This document shows, piece after piece, positions 9,593-20,436 of a stretch of DNA of 64,000 nt. The stretch's first letter is position 1, and the number at the start of each line of letters is the position of its first letter. Source of the stretch: Tricholoma matsutake. Taxonomy: Eukaryota; Basidiomycota; Agaricomycetes; Agaricales; Tricholomataceae. Location of the stretch: positions 1,178,001 to 1,242,000 of the forward strand of contig AP026540.1 of NCBI GenBank assembly GCA_026075535.2, written 5' to 3'. The position numbers and the translations under genes were made by a program. The notes beneath the pieces were generated by a model. It searched no databases, was not told the DNA's origin, and saw nothing but the letters and a program-made list of their open reading frames with translations.

Positions 9593-11989
9593 TAGCAGCA
9601 TTGACACATTAAACTCTCTTTAAAAATCTCCCTGTGTTTCACCTGTCCATCATCATTCAAGGTCCACCTTTGGACTCTGGAAGACATGTATTGTAAGGAT
9701 TGTTACACTCACCATAGACCTCACCTCTTCCACTATGAACTCTTCCACTGTATAAGCTGCATATCACTGTTGTTGGTCATGAGTCTGTTTATGTTTGTCA
9801 TAGGTCTGTTCACTTCTGTTGAACCACAGAGGCCTAAGCACAGGTAGGATGTTTAAAGCCCATTTTCAATCTCCAGTATTACACATCATAGTTGTCATTG
9901 TCTCTGATATATGCTCTGAACATATTTTCATTGTCTCTGATTTTTGTCATAATACAATTCTGACTGTGTATGGCTGGACCAAAGGATTCAACTCACTTCT
10001 GCTCAGCAACATAGAAGATTACACTTCACTGAAGAAGAAGCTGCTGCATCATGTTGTGAGAACACAATTGCACATCAACAAGCACAAGACTGGTCTACTT
10101 CCAAACCTGCAAATGTAACTTTTTGGTGGGAGCGGTTGGCTGTACTTAACAAATCATCTACTATTTCATCAATCAAACTTCATTGGAATCATCGTTGCCA
10201 ATACTGCAACATCAAGGTGTATTGTAATTTGGATGGTTTCAACATCTGTATTCTGACTGACTCATAGGTCTTAACTGGTGAACAGACTAAAGACAAATGC
10301 TTTGTTTGTGGTCCTTGAGGAGCTCACAAGCTTTCTCTTCTACCCCCTTATCCTGCTGAATGGAACACCTTCCTTCACCATCCAAATATCAGCACTCTTT
10401 CATGACCTTCCAACAATCTATTTTTCATGACTGCACTGGGTGTCTATGATGGTGATTTTATGCATTTCTACTCTGGTGTCTCTGCTGTTACATTATCAGG
10501 AGGGCAGACTCATCATCAAATGATTCCAGTGACTGAAGGCCAACATGCCATACAATGGTTTATTTATGACCCCTCTACTTTTTTCTCACAAGTGAGAGAA
10601 TGTAATATTCCACATAATTGGATTGAATCAGCACAACAAGGCTTATGGAGGATTAACCCATACATTCAAAATTTAGATTGTCTGCAAGTGAATTCTGATG
10701 ATGAAAGCAATCTTGCACTTCACTTAGACTTACCACACCAAATCTCTCAGGATGAAATTGCTGCCATTGTTTCTCTTGCTCTTGCATGTCCTCCAACTCC
10801 TCAAACCATTGTCATTAGACGTAAAGGAGAAACAGTTCATCATTTTCTCCCTTTGTCTTCTCCTTACATTGAACCTCTTCATTACATCTTACTCTTTCCC
10901 TATGGAGATCTGGGGTGGTTTCCTGGTCAATCAAATTCAAACGGAAACTCTTTTCCTCAATCCTGGTGGTTTCACTCTCATGTTTTCATCAATGCTGAGC
11001 AGTTGTCCATGTTTACATGATTAACAGCTGAAATTCTGCATATATTCTTATACAACTCTGCTCACATTATGATTAGGGGAATATCTGGTGGATGTGTGGA
11101 GTGCAATCAAAGAATCATGCCTCAAATACATTTGCAATAATCAACATACAGAGGTAGACAAAGAAGAATACAGTGGTGATGGTGATGAAGAACCTTCTGA
11201 TGACATCAGACTCCCATCTACATTTGTACATTCTCCTGCTTGGTCTGCTGCGAATGTTTGGATTGTCTAGCACTTCAAAAGGCTACTGGATCCATCACTT
11301 TATTTGTCACTTTCACAACTAACCTACATGGCCTGCCATCTCATCTGAACTGCTATGTGGTCAAAATGTGAGTGATCGTCCTGATGTCATAATCCATGTC
11401 TTTCATCGATATCTCTCTATCTTTATGAAAGACCTTGCCAAATTCATGGGACCAATATTATATCATATTCACATCACTGAATTTCAAAAGCGTGGTTTAC
11501 CTCATGCTCACATTGCCCTGGCACTCAAAGACATTCCTCAAACTGCTGCTCAAATATCTTCCTTTCTTACTGTGGAAGTTCCTCGACAATCTGGTCCTCT
11601 CTGAGATGCTGTGTTGAAGCACATGATTCATAAACACAATCCTGCTAATTCCTATCATTGATGTGGATGGCCTCATACTGCCTGTAGTTATGGATATCCT
11701 AAGGATCTGAAAGATGAAGCTACTTTCAATGACAGAGGTACACTACTTATTATTTCTTGCCTTTCATACTAATGAGATTCATATCTTCATCAGGATATTA
11801 TGAGCCACACCACAGTCAACCTGAAGATTGCAATGTCATTTTGAACATTCCATATTTCACCACTAAATATGATTGCCACATCAACTTCAAATGGTCAGCC
11901 TCTGTAAACCTCTTTCAATATCTCTTCAAATACTTTTACAAAGGCCCTGATCATACTAATTGGGCTGTTGTAAAAACAAACAACATCAG
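9593..11989 (+). pseudogene. Degenerate Helitron Rep region (N-terminal and HUH domains)
   Basis: The segment 10427-11020 matches the conserved region upstream of the Rep domain (LTALGVYDGDFMHF-like start, TLSGGQTHHQMIP, HYILLFPYGDLGW). The HUH endonuclease core follows at 11368-11604: YHIHITEFQKRGLPHAHIAL, with HAH at 11503-11511. The two-tyrosine block YLFKYFYKGPDHTNWAVVKT lies near 11925-11980. Frame changes and stops near 10265, 11018, 11268 and 11602 disable it. Homology stops right after the tyrosine block; no PIF1-type helicase follows. Sequence 9593-10120 is poorly conserved leader. This was a rolling-circle element encoding a Rep-helicase, now 3'-truncated. Confidence 0.85.
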
Positions 11990-12300
11990 TAAAATCACAG
12001 GTCCTTTTTTTGACGCTTATTCCGCTTTCCAAATCGATAAAAGCAAAAAGTGCTCAACACGTTTTTAATCCCAGTCCATTTGATTTTAAAAGTGCTTTTT
12101 CAGCTTTCAAAAGTGGAAAAGCATAAATAAGCTTTGTAGAAATATGATGAAAAGGAGCCACTTTTTCATTTATTCCCTGACAGATTTAGAAATAATAGTC
12201 CTCATGTATAACATAGTTATTGAACAATAAAGGGCATACCGCGTCTGGTATAAATCAAAACAATGGCCATGAAAAAACTACTGGCAGCACTGTACCAAAA
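11990..12300. other. AT-rich junction downstream of the truncated Helitron
   Basis: No gene. The sequence from 12005 to 12175 has repeated AAAAGTG and AAAAGC words and their complements (GCTTTTT, CACTTTTT), suggesting the end of a small AT-rich repeat that truncated the Helitron. No clean terminal repeats could be set. Confidence 0.4.
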
Positions 12301-14551
12301 TCACGGTATAACCATATCCATCATTGATGGTGCTCCCAGAAACTCATCTTCCTTCTCACCATCATCTGACAGATCCTCATCCCCATCAATAAGCTCCATC
12401 ACCTCTGGAACATCATCAACAACATGGGCAACATCACCTACGTCCTCTGAGGATGTTGATGCCACAGTCACCCAAGCCTTTGATAGAATCTTCTCCCATT
12501 GTTTCTTCTTCAGCAAATTCACCAGGTCAACAAGATTTGATGTGGACTGGACTTGATAAACTTGGCCTTCACGTGTTTCTTAATGATCACCCCAGCTGGT
12601 CTTGGAAAAGTCACCATGAGGTTGAGGGGGTGTGACTTCTTCACCAGTACGCCATGTCAGCAAAGCACACTTAACCTTGATGAGATAAACATTACCATTA
12701 CTATCATATACACATTAGATGATGATGTTCAATATGCACTGCTTGGATGGAATATATAAGCACACCAACTGGTGGTTCATGTTGACGATCTGAAGGGGGT
12801 ACAAGAGATATGCTGGCGAGATGAGTGGCAAACATGTGGATTATGAGACTTGATTGGAATACTCCCTTGAACAGTCTGAGGTGAGCACTGCTGGCAGCAT
12901 CCAACAGGCACTTACAATTGGTTTCTTTCCCACTCCAACATCCTCGTAGATCTCATAGTAAAATGGTCACTGTTTGTCATTGTCCCCAAGAGCCCATACT
13001 ACATACTCAGCACGTTTCTCAGTGGAGTCGAGGCCCAAGGCTTTGAAGAGTTTCTTGAGATTTGTATGCACTGCGGTTGCGAAAGTATTCTGCCATGATG
13101 CTAGTCATGCCTCGACCTACAAGATTGCTCATAGCTAGTATGGAAAAGATGACAATTATGACACCTACGAGAGTAACGACACCCTTCTTTAGCTTGGCAT
13201 CATTGGCTATGGAACAATCTGCAATCACCTTGTTCCATATGATGATGACTTGATCCTCTGTAGGCTGTTCCCATGGCCTGATTGTACCAATGAGATCATG
13301 GAGATGGGGAATGAACTTGGGGCAAAAAACTGTTCGAAGATCCAGAGGTAAGGATGAGAGTTTGATATCTTCCTTCTTCAGCCATTCCCCAGGCTCGCGT
13401 TTCTTGACCAGTTCTGGGACATACATAGTTGGAACAATCTTGGCAATGGAATGGATCTGAAGTATTAGTGACATCATTACTAGTCGATCACTGTAAGCAT
13501 AGTATTGAAAATGCACCTTGGATGGTTTGGGGTTCACTCCACCCCCATAGTACCTTATGGCTGACTTTGTCTTTGGCGCCACATTTCTCTCCACCTCCTC
13601 TTCTCCATCATCATTGCTAAAGTCATCAAGTAGACCACTGGATTCATTGCCTGTAGTGTAGATGGTATCTGGTATGCTGGCTGAGCTCGATATTGACATT
13701 GAGGAGGAAGATTGTCGATGAGGAGTTTGAGGCTCTACAGCAGCAGTGTCATGGTTGTCCCAGCCATTGCGAAGACCACCAAGCTTTTTCTTAGCTTTCT
13801 TGGATGTGGTAGGTCTGCTGCAAAGATTTGTAGTCGAGATATGGGGATTGAGTCACATACTTTTCGATTTGAACAGCTTTTTGTTTGCCTTGAACAATTG
13901 TGGGAATGTTAGTCAATTGCTGAAATGTTATCTCTGATTGCACTGGCACCTTTTCTGCCTTACCTTTCTTCCTGACCCTGGTCAGTCTCTGCTCTTGTTC
14001 TTCTTCAGAGCCATCAAGGAGCATTCCATCTTCTTCATCATCGTCTTCCTCCTCTGGATCTCCCTGCTTGTATTCATCGCTACTCCCAGGACCCGAAGAC
14101 ACTGGATCAATAACTCCATCACTTAGATGACAGTGGACAACAGTGAATATCGACCTGATCATAGTGATGTACATACCAAACTCTTCATATGCTGGTGTGA
14201 CTTTCTTGGACTGAGCTGGTTTGGCTGTTGTTGCACATGGATTGGTTTCTCGCTGAGTTTCTGATATTGACAATCTCCATCAGTGTTCATGCATGAGTGA
14301 CTCAACATACCAGGCTCGTCAAATTTGGAACTCTCAAAAGGAATAGTGGGCCTTGTTGCCTTTGTTGTTCAACCGCGAGGTGGATGATTTGCATAGCGAT
14401 CTGCATTTTGATCATCTTTCTGCATTGAGTCTTCAAGGTGAGCTGCCTTTTGGATACCTTCAGAATGTTTCTTTCCTTGCTCTTCTTTACCCCTTGCTTT
14501 CTCCTCACGAGTAGCAGCTGCTTCTGCAGGAGTTTTCTTCAGTCTGGGCAT
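12301..14551 (-). CDS. Multi-exon gene of unknown function, transposon-associated in appearance
   Basis: Minus-strand coding blocks follow one another with short gaps. The start near 14551 reads MPRLKKTPAEAAATREEKA, a charged helical N-terminus. A middle block at 13791-14273 has an acidic run (EEEDDDEED). The block at 13019-13699 contains SLPLDLRTVFCPKFIPHLHD and IRPWEQPTEDQVIIIWNKV. Further blocks lie near 12700-13010 (including EYVVWALGDND), and an acidic tail ends at 12301. I believe this general type recurs in Agaricomycete genomes near mobile elements, but I cannot give it a function. It lies divergently, about 300 bp from the Plavaka transposase, so it may be that element's second gene. 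Exact splice sites were not resolved, and stops in some gaps suggest decay. Confidence 0.5.
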
Positions 14552-14874
14552 ATTGGGTGCTCCAGGCGCTGCATCACGGTTAGGACATAGATTGAGTCAT
14601 AGGGATGGAGGAAGTGAGGAAGTGAGAGCTGGAGCATCTTTTTGCTTCATCGTGGCACTTGAGATGCAAGAGGGAAATTAGCTCAGGAGGTTTGTTTCGA
14701 TGTTGATATCTGAATTTGCAATATTGACTCTGTACACAGTGATCCATCCTATATATTGTGGACTAATCACAAATAGATAAGCTCATGCACGTTTGTCTCA
14801 TTAATATTGGACTTGTCAATCCAAGCAGCACCCTCTGTATTAACTTATGATCCCTCCTTCATTGAACTTCAAAC
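14552..14874. promoter_or_regulatory. Divergent intergenic region
   Basis: About 320 bp separate the starts of the minus-strand unknown gene and the plus-strand Plavaka gene. It presumably holds both promoters. No clear TATA box or terminal repeat was identified. Confidence 0.3.
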
Positions 14875-17450
14875 TTGGATATATCTGACTCAGAGCCTGA
14901 TTACCTTCACCCTTGCAGAACTTTCAAGTCTGCAAACCATAAATGCCCTGTTCAAGGATGTAAAAAATCTTGCAAGACTGTGGGGGGGCTTAGGCAGCAC
15001 ATATCTGCGAAACATGAACCAACTCATGCTCATCCCTTGGCTGACATTCTTGCAGATGATCTGGAGCCTTTGCATGCTCCTACACCTGCATCCCAGCCCA
15101 CAACACCTCCTAATGACAACAATGCTCAAGACCCAATGTTTGAACCAAACTCACCCACTTACTCATCCCACCGTTCTCCTCATCATTCTCACTCTGTTTC
15201 TCCACTTGGATCATCTTCACGTTCACTGCATCTGCCATTACTACAGCAAGATCCTGCAATCTGCATTGAATATCACCCATTACTTGATGGTACATAGTCC
15301 ATTTAAGTAAGATTGCATCCGACTTATCTCGGTTCTATCAGGAACACCATGTGATCAGCTGGGGAATGATCTTCCACCAGAAACTCCTTCGCCACCTCGA
15401 GATGAACGTGCACCCAATGACTATTCACCATTCAACAGCCGAGCAGAATTAAGAGGAGATGTCGGCAGGAAAGATAGATAAACTTATGGCTATTCTCAAT
15501 GCTCTCTATCCTGACAATGACCCGCCACTTGCAGATCACAAGGAGTTATATTCCCTGATTGATGAGATTCAGCAAAGTGATGTTCCTTGGCAGTCATTTT
15601 TGGTGCAATATAATGGAGAACAAGTTGATGAAGGAGTTGACAAAGTAGCAGGACCTCCTTGGCAATGTCAACAATGGGAGGTTTGGTTTCATGATCCCCT
15701 CAAAGTCATGGAGCAACAGCTTGGCAACCCTGATTTCAACAGCCAGATTGATTATGCTCCAAAGCGGATCTTCAAGAGGGGCAAGTGGCAGTACACTGAT
15801 GTTTTCTCAGGTCTGGGCATGGAACCAAGCAGTATGTTGATGTTGTTTATTATGACCTGCAGCAAATTTTCATTGTTGACTTACACAGGATATCATTGCG
15901 GAGGATGAAGAGTGTCATGGTGCAATGTTTGTGCCAATTGTTCTTGGAAGCGACAAAACGACTATATCAGTAGCAACAGGACACACCAAATTCTATCCTC
16001 TGTACATTTCTCCTGGCAACATTCACAACTCAGCTCGCCGAGCACACCAGAATGGTGTAGCATTATTGGGATTTCTTGCCATTCCCAAAAGTTTGTTGTT
16101 CTATCTTCCATATTTTTCTCTGATTCATTATCTGATACTAAGAATGATATAGCATCATGAGAGTATGCTAGTGATGCAAATTTTTGAAAATTCCAGTGAC
16201 AACTTTTTCATGACTCACTGGAACACATCCTTTCATCCCTCCAGCCATACATGTCACAACCATGGGTGACAAGATGTGCTGATGGTCACTTCTGATGTGT
16301 CATTTATGGCTTGGGTCCTTACATTGCAGATTATCCTGAGCAGGCACTACTTGCTTGTATTGTTCAAGGCTGGTGTTCTTGGTACTACATTCACCTCTGT
16401 GTTTCATGGTGGCAATCAACTAATATTGATCAGATGTACTTCCCCATCTGACAATCTTGATCAACCAAGTGTCCATCAATCTCATCAACATACAGATACT
16501 CTACTTGATGCATGTACTCTTAAGGAGCTTTGGGATGAGTATGGAATTGTAGGAGACTTATTGGTATGTAATGAATTTCTACTATACATAGGGAGAGAAT
16601 TGATGCAATGTTTCATTAGCCATTTACTGCTTCATTTCCTCGAGCCAACATTCATGAACTTATCTCACCAGATATCCTCCATCAAATTGTCAAAGGTACC
16701 TTCAAGGATCACATCATTGAGTGGGTTGAACAGTACATCAAAGGTGCGCATTCAAACACTGAGGCACTTTGAATTCTGGTGGACATTGATCGGAGGTACA
16801 TTGTTTGCTGTAACATAATTTGTGTAACTTCAATCACTCATCTAGGATTGCTGCTGTGTCACCATACCCTGGCCTTTGACATTTTCATGAAGGAAGAGGA
16901 TCCAAGCAGTGGACAGGAAATGACTCCAAGGCTCTCATGAAGGTGAGTCAGGCATTCAAAGTCTGGAAATTCACACCTGTGCTTACTTTAGCCATTCTTG
17001 TAATAGGTATACCTCCCTGCAATTTCTGGTCACATACCTCCCCAAATGGTGCAGGCTGTAAGCACACTTATTGAGCTCTGTTACATTGTCCAGTGATCTG
17101 TTATTGATGAAGACACATTGACCATGCTTATGCCACACTTCTTCAGTTCCACACCAACCATGAAATTTTTCATCAACTTGGAATTCGGCCTGATGGTTTC
17201 TTGCTTCCTCAGCAATATTCTTTGGTTCATTATCAATCCCTCATTCAAATGTTTGGAGCTCCTAATGGCCTCTGTTCATCAATCACTGAGTCCATGCATA
17301 TTTGAGCTGTCAAGTGCCCATACATGTGCTCCAGCCACAATAAACCACTTGGCCAGATGTTGCTGACAAATCAGTGTATTGATAAACTTGCTGCTGCTTG
17401 GGTCAATTTCACTAGCTGTGGTATGATGGAAGGGCCTTCACATGTACTGC
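14875..17450 (+). pseudogene. Plavaka-type (CACTA-like) transposase, 5' part
   Basis: The N-terminus has a C2H2 zinc finger: CPVQGCKKSCKTVGGLRQHI ending in SAKH, near 14940-15010. Blocks typical of basidiomycete Plavaka transposases follow: MSAGKIDKLM at 15459, WQCQQWEVWFHDP near 15660, the highly conserved VPIVLGSDKTTISVATGH near 15931, FYPLYISPGNIHN near 15990, a DILHQIVKGTFKDHI block near 16670, SKALMKVYLPAISGH near 16930 and LCSSITESMHI plus GQMLLTNQCIDKLAAA near 17270-17400. Short introns probably explain some frame changes, but in-frame stops (for example near 17307) show decay. The gene is cut at 17450 by Gy-A and resumes at 27704. Confidence 0.85.
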
Positions 17451-18626
17451 TGATGATACTCAACCCAGGAAAACTACCTAAACTGCCAATGAGGCAATCG
17501 ATGATATTTGCAACGAGTCAGAGGAAGGTTGCAAGTCGTTCCGAATGTTCATGGCCCAACCAATGGAAAGATCACCAGTTGGTACTAGTTGTGAAGGTAG
17601 TGTTATGAGAGACAAAGGCATTTGGTGTGGTCCGATGGAGTATCGATCAATATTGAGGGTGATCAACGAGATCGACAGTGAACAAATTTATCGTCGATGG
17701 TCAATATGTGAATTCTGGGGACCTTTCAATAGGTTGATGGTATATGAAGGGTGCAGCAAACGGCTATGAAGTGTTGGAAGGGTCGCTAGAACTAAAGACG
17801 AGAGGATCGAGGACACGACTATCGCAGAGGTTTCTCGTCAATTGAGAAAACCCACAGAGACTTAGATTGTTTTTAGAAAGTTGATCGGATGCTTAGAACT
17901 GTATACGAGACGATATGTGAAGACAATTTCTTGTCATTTCCAAGTAGATACTACAGAGTTTTATATGTTTTTAAAGAAACTTCCTAAAATGGAATGAGAA
18001 ACATGTGTAGAACATGAGGCAAAAGATATGAGTTAAGGCACAAGGCCATAAAGGAGACTGGAATCCGAACAAGAAAGATATATATATCATATGATGAAAG
18101 AGTAATAAAGGGAAAGAACTAAAACAGACTGTCCTTTGTGTATAAACTGTGCTAAGTCTCGCAATAATGCGTCCAGCGGGTTCTGTGCACAATAGGGACT
18201 TGGAACGAGGCTGACCTATGATCAGCAGGTTTGAGCACGAGTTGGAATACATCCTAGTGCATGGTTTTCCACCATTTAGATAACAAAGGCGGCACCCAAT
18301 GTCGCTTGTAGTTTCTCGATATTGATCGATGATGCTTGACAATGCTCAACGATGCTCGATTGCAGTTGTGGCTTGTTCGAAGTTGGTCGGGGATGTTCGA
18401 TGGTCATGTAGGGGGATCTTAGGGACTTTTGGGGTAGTCCTAAGGTTGTGCAATGTGGGCTCTTGATACGATCGATGTCGCTGGTGATGTTTCAATGCGG
18501 TCGATATGATATCGCGATCGATAGACTGGGTCGCACTGCGTCTGGGACATCATAGGAGTTAGCCGATGTGATTAGAATGATGCTAAAGTGGTGAATCGGT
18601 CCTTGAGCCAAGGAGACGACCTATCA
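17451..18626 (-). repeat. Gy-A left LTR (3' LTR in element orientation)
   Basis: It begins TGATGATACTCAACCC and ends GACGACCTATCA, matching 26517-27703 throughout. The differences I checked are transitions, mostly at CpG. It lacks an 11-bp duplication present in the right copy, which fully explains the 11-bp length difference. Confidence 0.92.
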
Positions 18627-18645
18627 TCCTCCCCCTTACTGAAAT
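18627..18645 (-). promoter_or_regulatory. Gy-A 3' polypurine tract
   Basis: On the minus strand ATTTCAGTAAGGGGGAGGA abuts the LTR start TGATAG directly. This is the expected priming site for plus-strand DNA synthesis. An identical 19-nt copy lies inside pol at 21854-21872. Confidence 0.85.
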
Positions 18646-18774
18646 TCTGACCATCCCGGTCAGTCGAGCCGAAATAACCAGGTCATGTGACATTGTTGAT
18701 CACTGATTTAAGACGCATTGTGGTTTGAACTTTTCTCTTTTCATTCGATCTCTTCCATCCATCTCCTCGACAAC

Positions 18775-20112
18775 ATGTCTATCCTCGCTGAACTTGCTCT
18801 TCCCATCCTCAATCATGCAAAATCGATGCCCGAGGCTGGCAAAGCCAAAGACCTCGACTTCGAGGTATGGGGTGGTGCTCTTTGTGAGAAAATGGTATGT
18901 CTTTTCATTTTCTTTGTTTATCTGCTTCCTAACTAGGCCCAATATGATGACATGATTGGGTCATTCGATGAGGCATGCGATGAGCATGTGCAAGCCACGT
19001 TGGACGAGGCGATCAGCCTCTTCGCACCTTTCACTCAGGAGGATTGGGTTTCATGGGGTGGAAAATATCTTTTTGAGGAGTACTTGAGGAGAATAGAGGG
19101 GGAGAGGTGAAGAGAGGAGGAGCGAGTTGCTCAGGAGGTGGCCATCAAGGCCAAAGTGAAGCGGATCGAGGAACGACGAGACGCGCTGGTCAAGGCGCGT
19201 CGATCATTCTTGGCTGAAGTCTGAGCCAAGACAGTTTTGAAGGACGAGTTTTGCGATCGAACAGCCATGCTCGAGCTCATGCACCTCTCAATCAATTGGG
19301 ATGAAGCCGCAGACCAAACAGCACCTCGGGTTGACGACCCACCGGCCGTCGAGATGATCGTCGAGAAGAGGAAGGCCACTGAGATGGACAAGGAGGACGA
19401 GGAGGGCGAGGATGAGGAGGGCGAGGACGAGGAGGATGAGGAGTGGCAAGGACGAATTGGATGAGGAGCCCGTGGTCGCTAAATGGGTGCGCTTAGAGGA
19501 AGGTGACTTGATCACCTTCCATGGGCCAGTAAGTCTTCATTGTAAGTCGATATTGTTGAGACTAATTACTCTTGCTTGTAGTGTGATCGTTGCGCCGGGC
19601 TGAGGACATCACCAGAATGCATTGTTGAGGATGGTGCACCCAAGTGCCAACGATGCACTCAAGGCCTTCAGGGGTGTTACTGGGAGGGAGTGTCAAGGCA
19701 AGTCGAGGAAGATGGCGGGCTCCAAGTGAGCATCTCAGCGTACTGCGGAGTCGACGGAAGTGTCGACTCCGAGACATAGTAAGTGATCTCTTTCGATAAC
19801 AAATACGATCACTGATCTGTATGATTGCTTAGCAGTATGCATTTGGGCTATCCAGCCCATCCAAAATGCGGAGGCCGGGCCCTCAAAAGTCGAGGAGCAC
19901 CCAAAACGAACGACAAAGGGGAAGACAAACGCAAGGTCGCAGGTATGGTCGAGGGGGCGTCGATGGCTGTGGATGACAAGCTGGTGCAGTCGGACACATC
20001 AAGACTCCGTTGTCAATATCTCGCAGAAGTGCTGGTGCGCAAGAAGTTGGAAGTGGAAGTGTTGATGGAGGAAATAGAGGTGTTGGAGAGGAAGTGGGAG
20101 GAATCCCAGTAG
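18775..20112 (+). CDS. Antisense accessory gene of Gy-A: coiled-coil protein with cysteine cluster
   Basis: The gene runs opposite to gag-pol and lies between the 3' LTR and the end of pol. It starts at ATG 18775 (MSILAELALPILNHAKS). GT-AG introns at 18895-18936, 19529-19581 and 19779-19832 (42, 53 and 54 bp) each keep the frame. The protein has charged helical regions, an acidic repeat near 19395-19445 and a cysteine cluster CDRC...C...CQRC...C ending in WEG near 19582-19695, followed by a C-terminal coiled coil. Two TGA codons (19108, 19222) and a frame slip in the acidic repeat near 19445 suggest decay, both stops being compatible with CGA-to-TGA change. The cysteine pattern could bind zinc. 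Function is unknown; Gy-D has a counterpart in the same place. Confidence 0.7.
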
Positions 20113-20436
20113 AATTCTGTTTTTATTGTTTTAATTTTATTGTTTTTCATGTGTCTGATCAAGATAAGGTTGAAATGAGAAATATTGCATGCAATTGAAG
20201 CCAGGAAATGTAAGATATATGCAAAGAAACATAGGAAAGAGAAAAAAAAGAAAGTAAGATGGACGATTCATCAAAACAAGATATAGGGGAAAGGCTCAGA
20301 ACTCCTTCATAGCCGAAAAACCCCGTTGAGCTTGCGCGAACACGTTTCGAATGATATCGCGACTTGTAATAGTACACTGTTATAAAATCGAGAGTTTGTT
20401 TCAATATCGCAAGTAGAAAAAGAAAAGAAAAATGGT
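20113..20436. other. Spacer between convergent genes of Gy-A
   Basis: AT-rich sequence between the stop of the antisense gene and the stop of pol. It probably holds the 3' ends of both transcripts. No frame or strong structure was seen. Confidence 0.5.
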
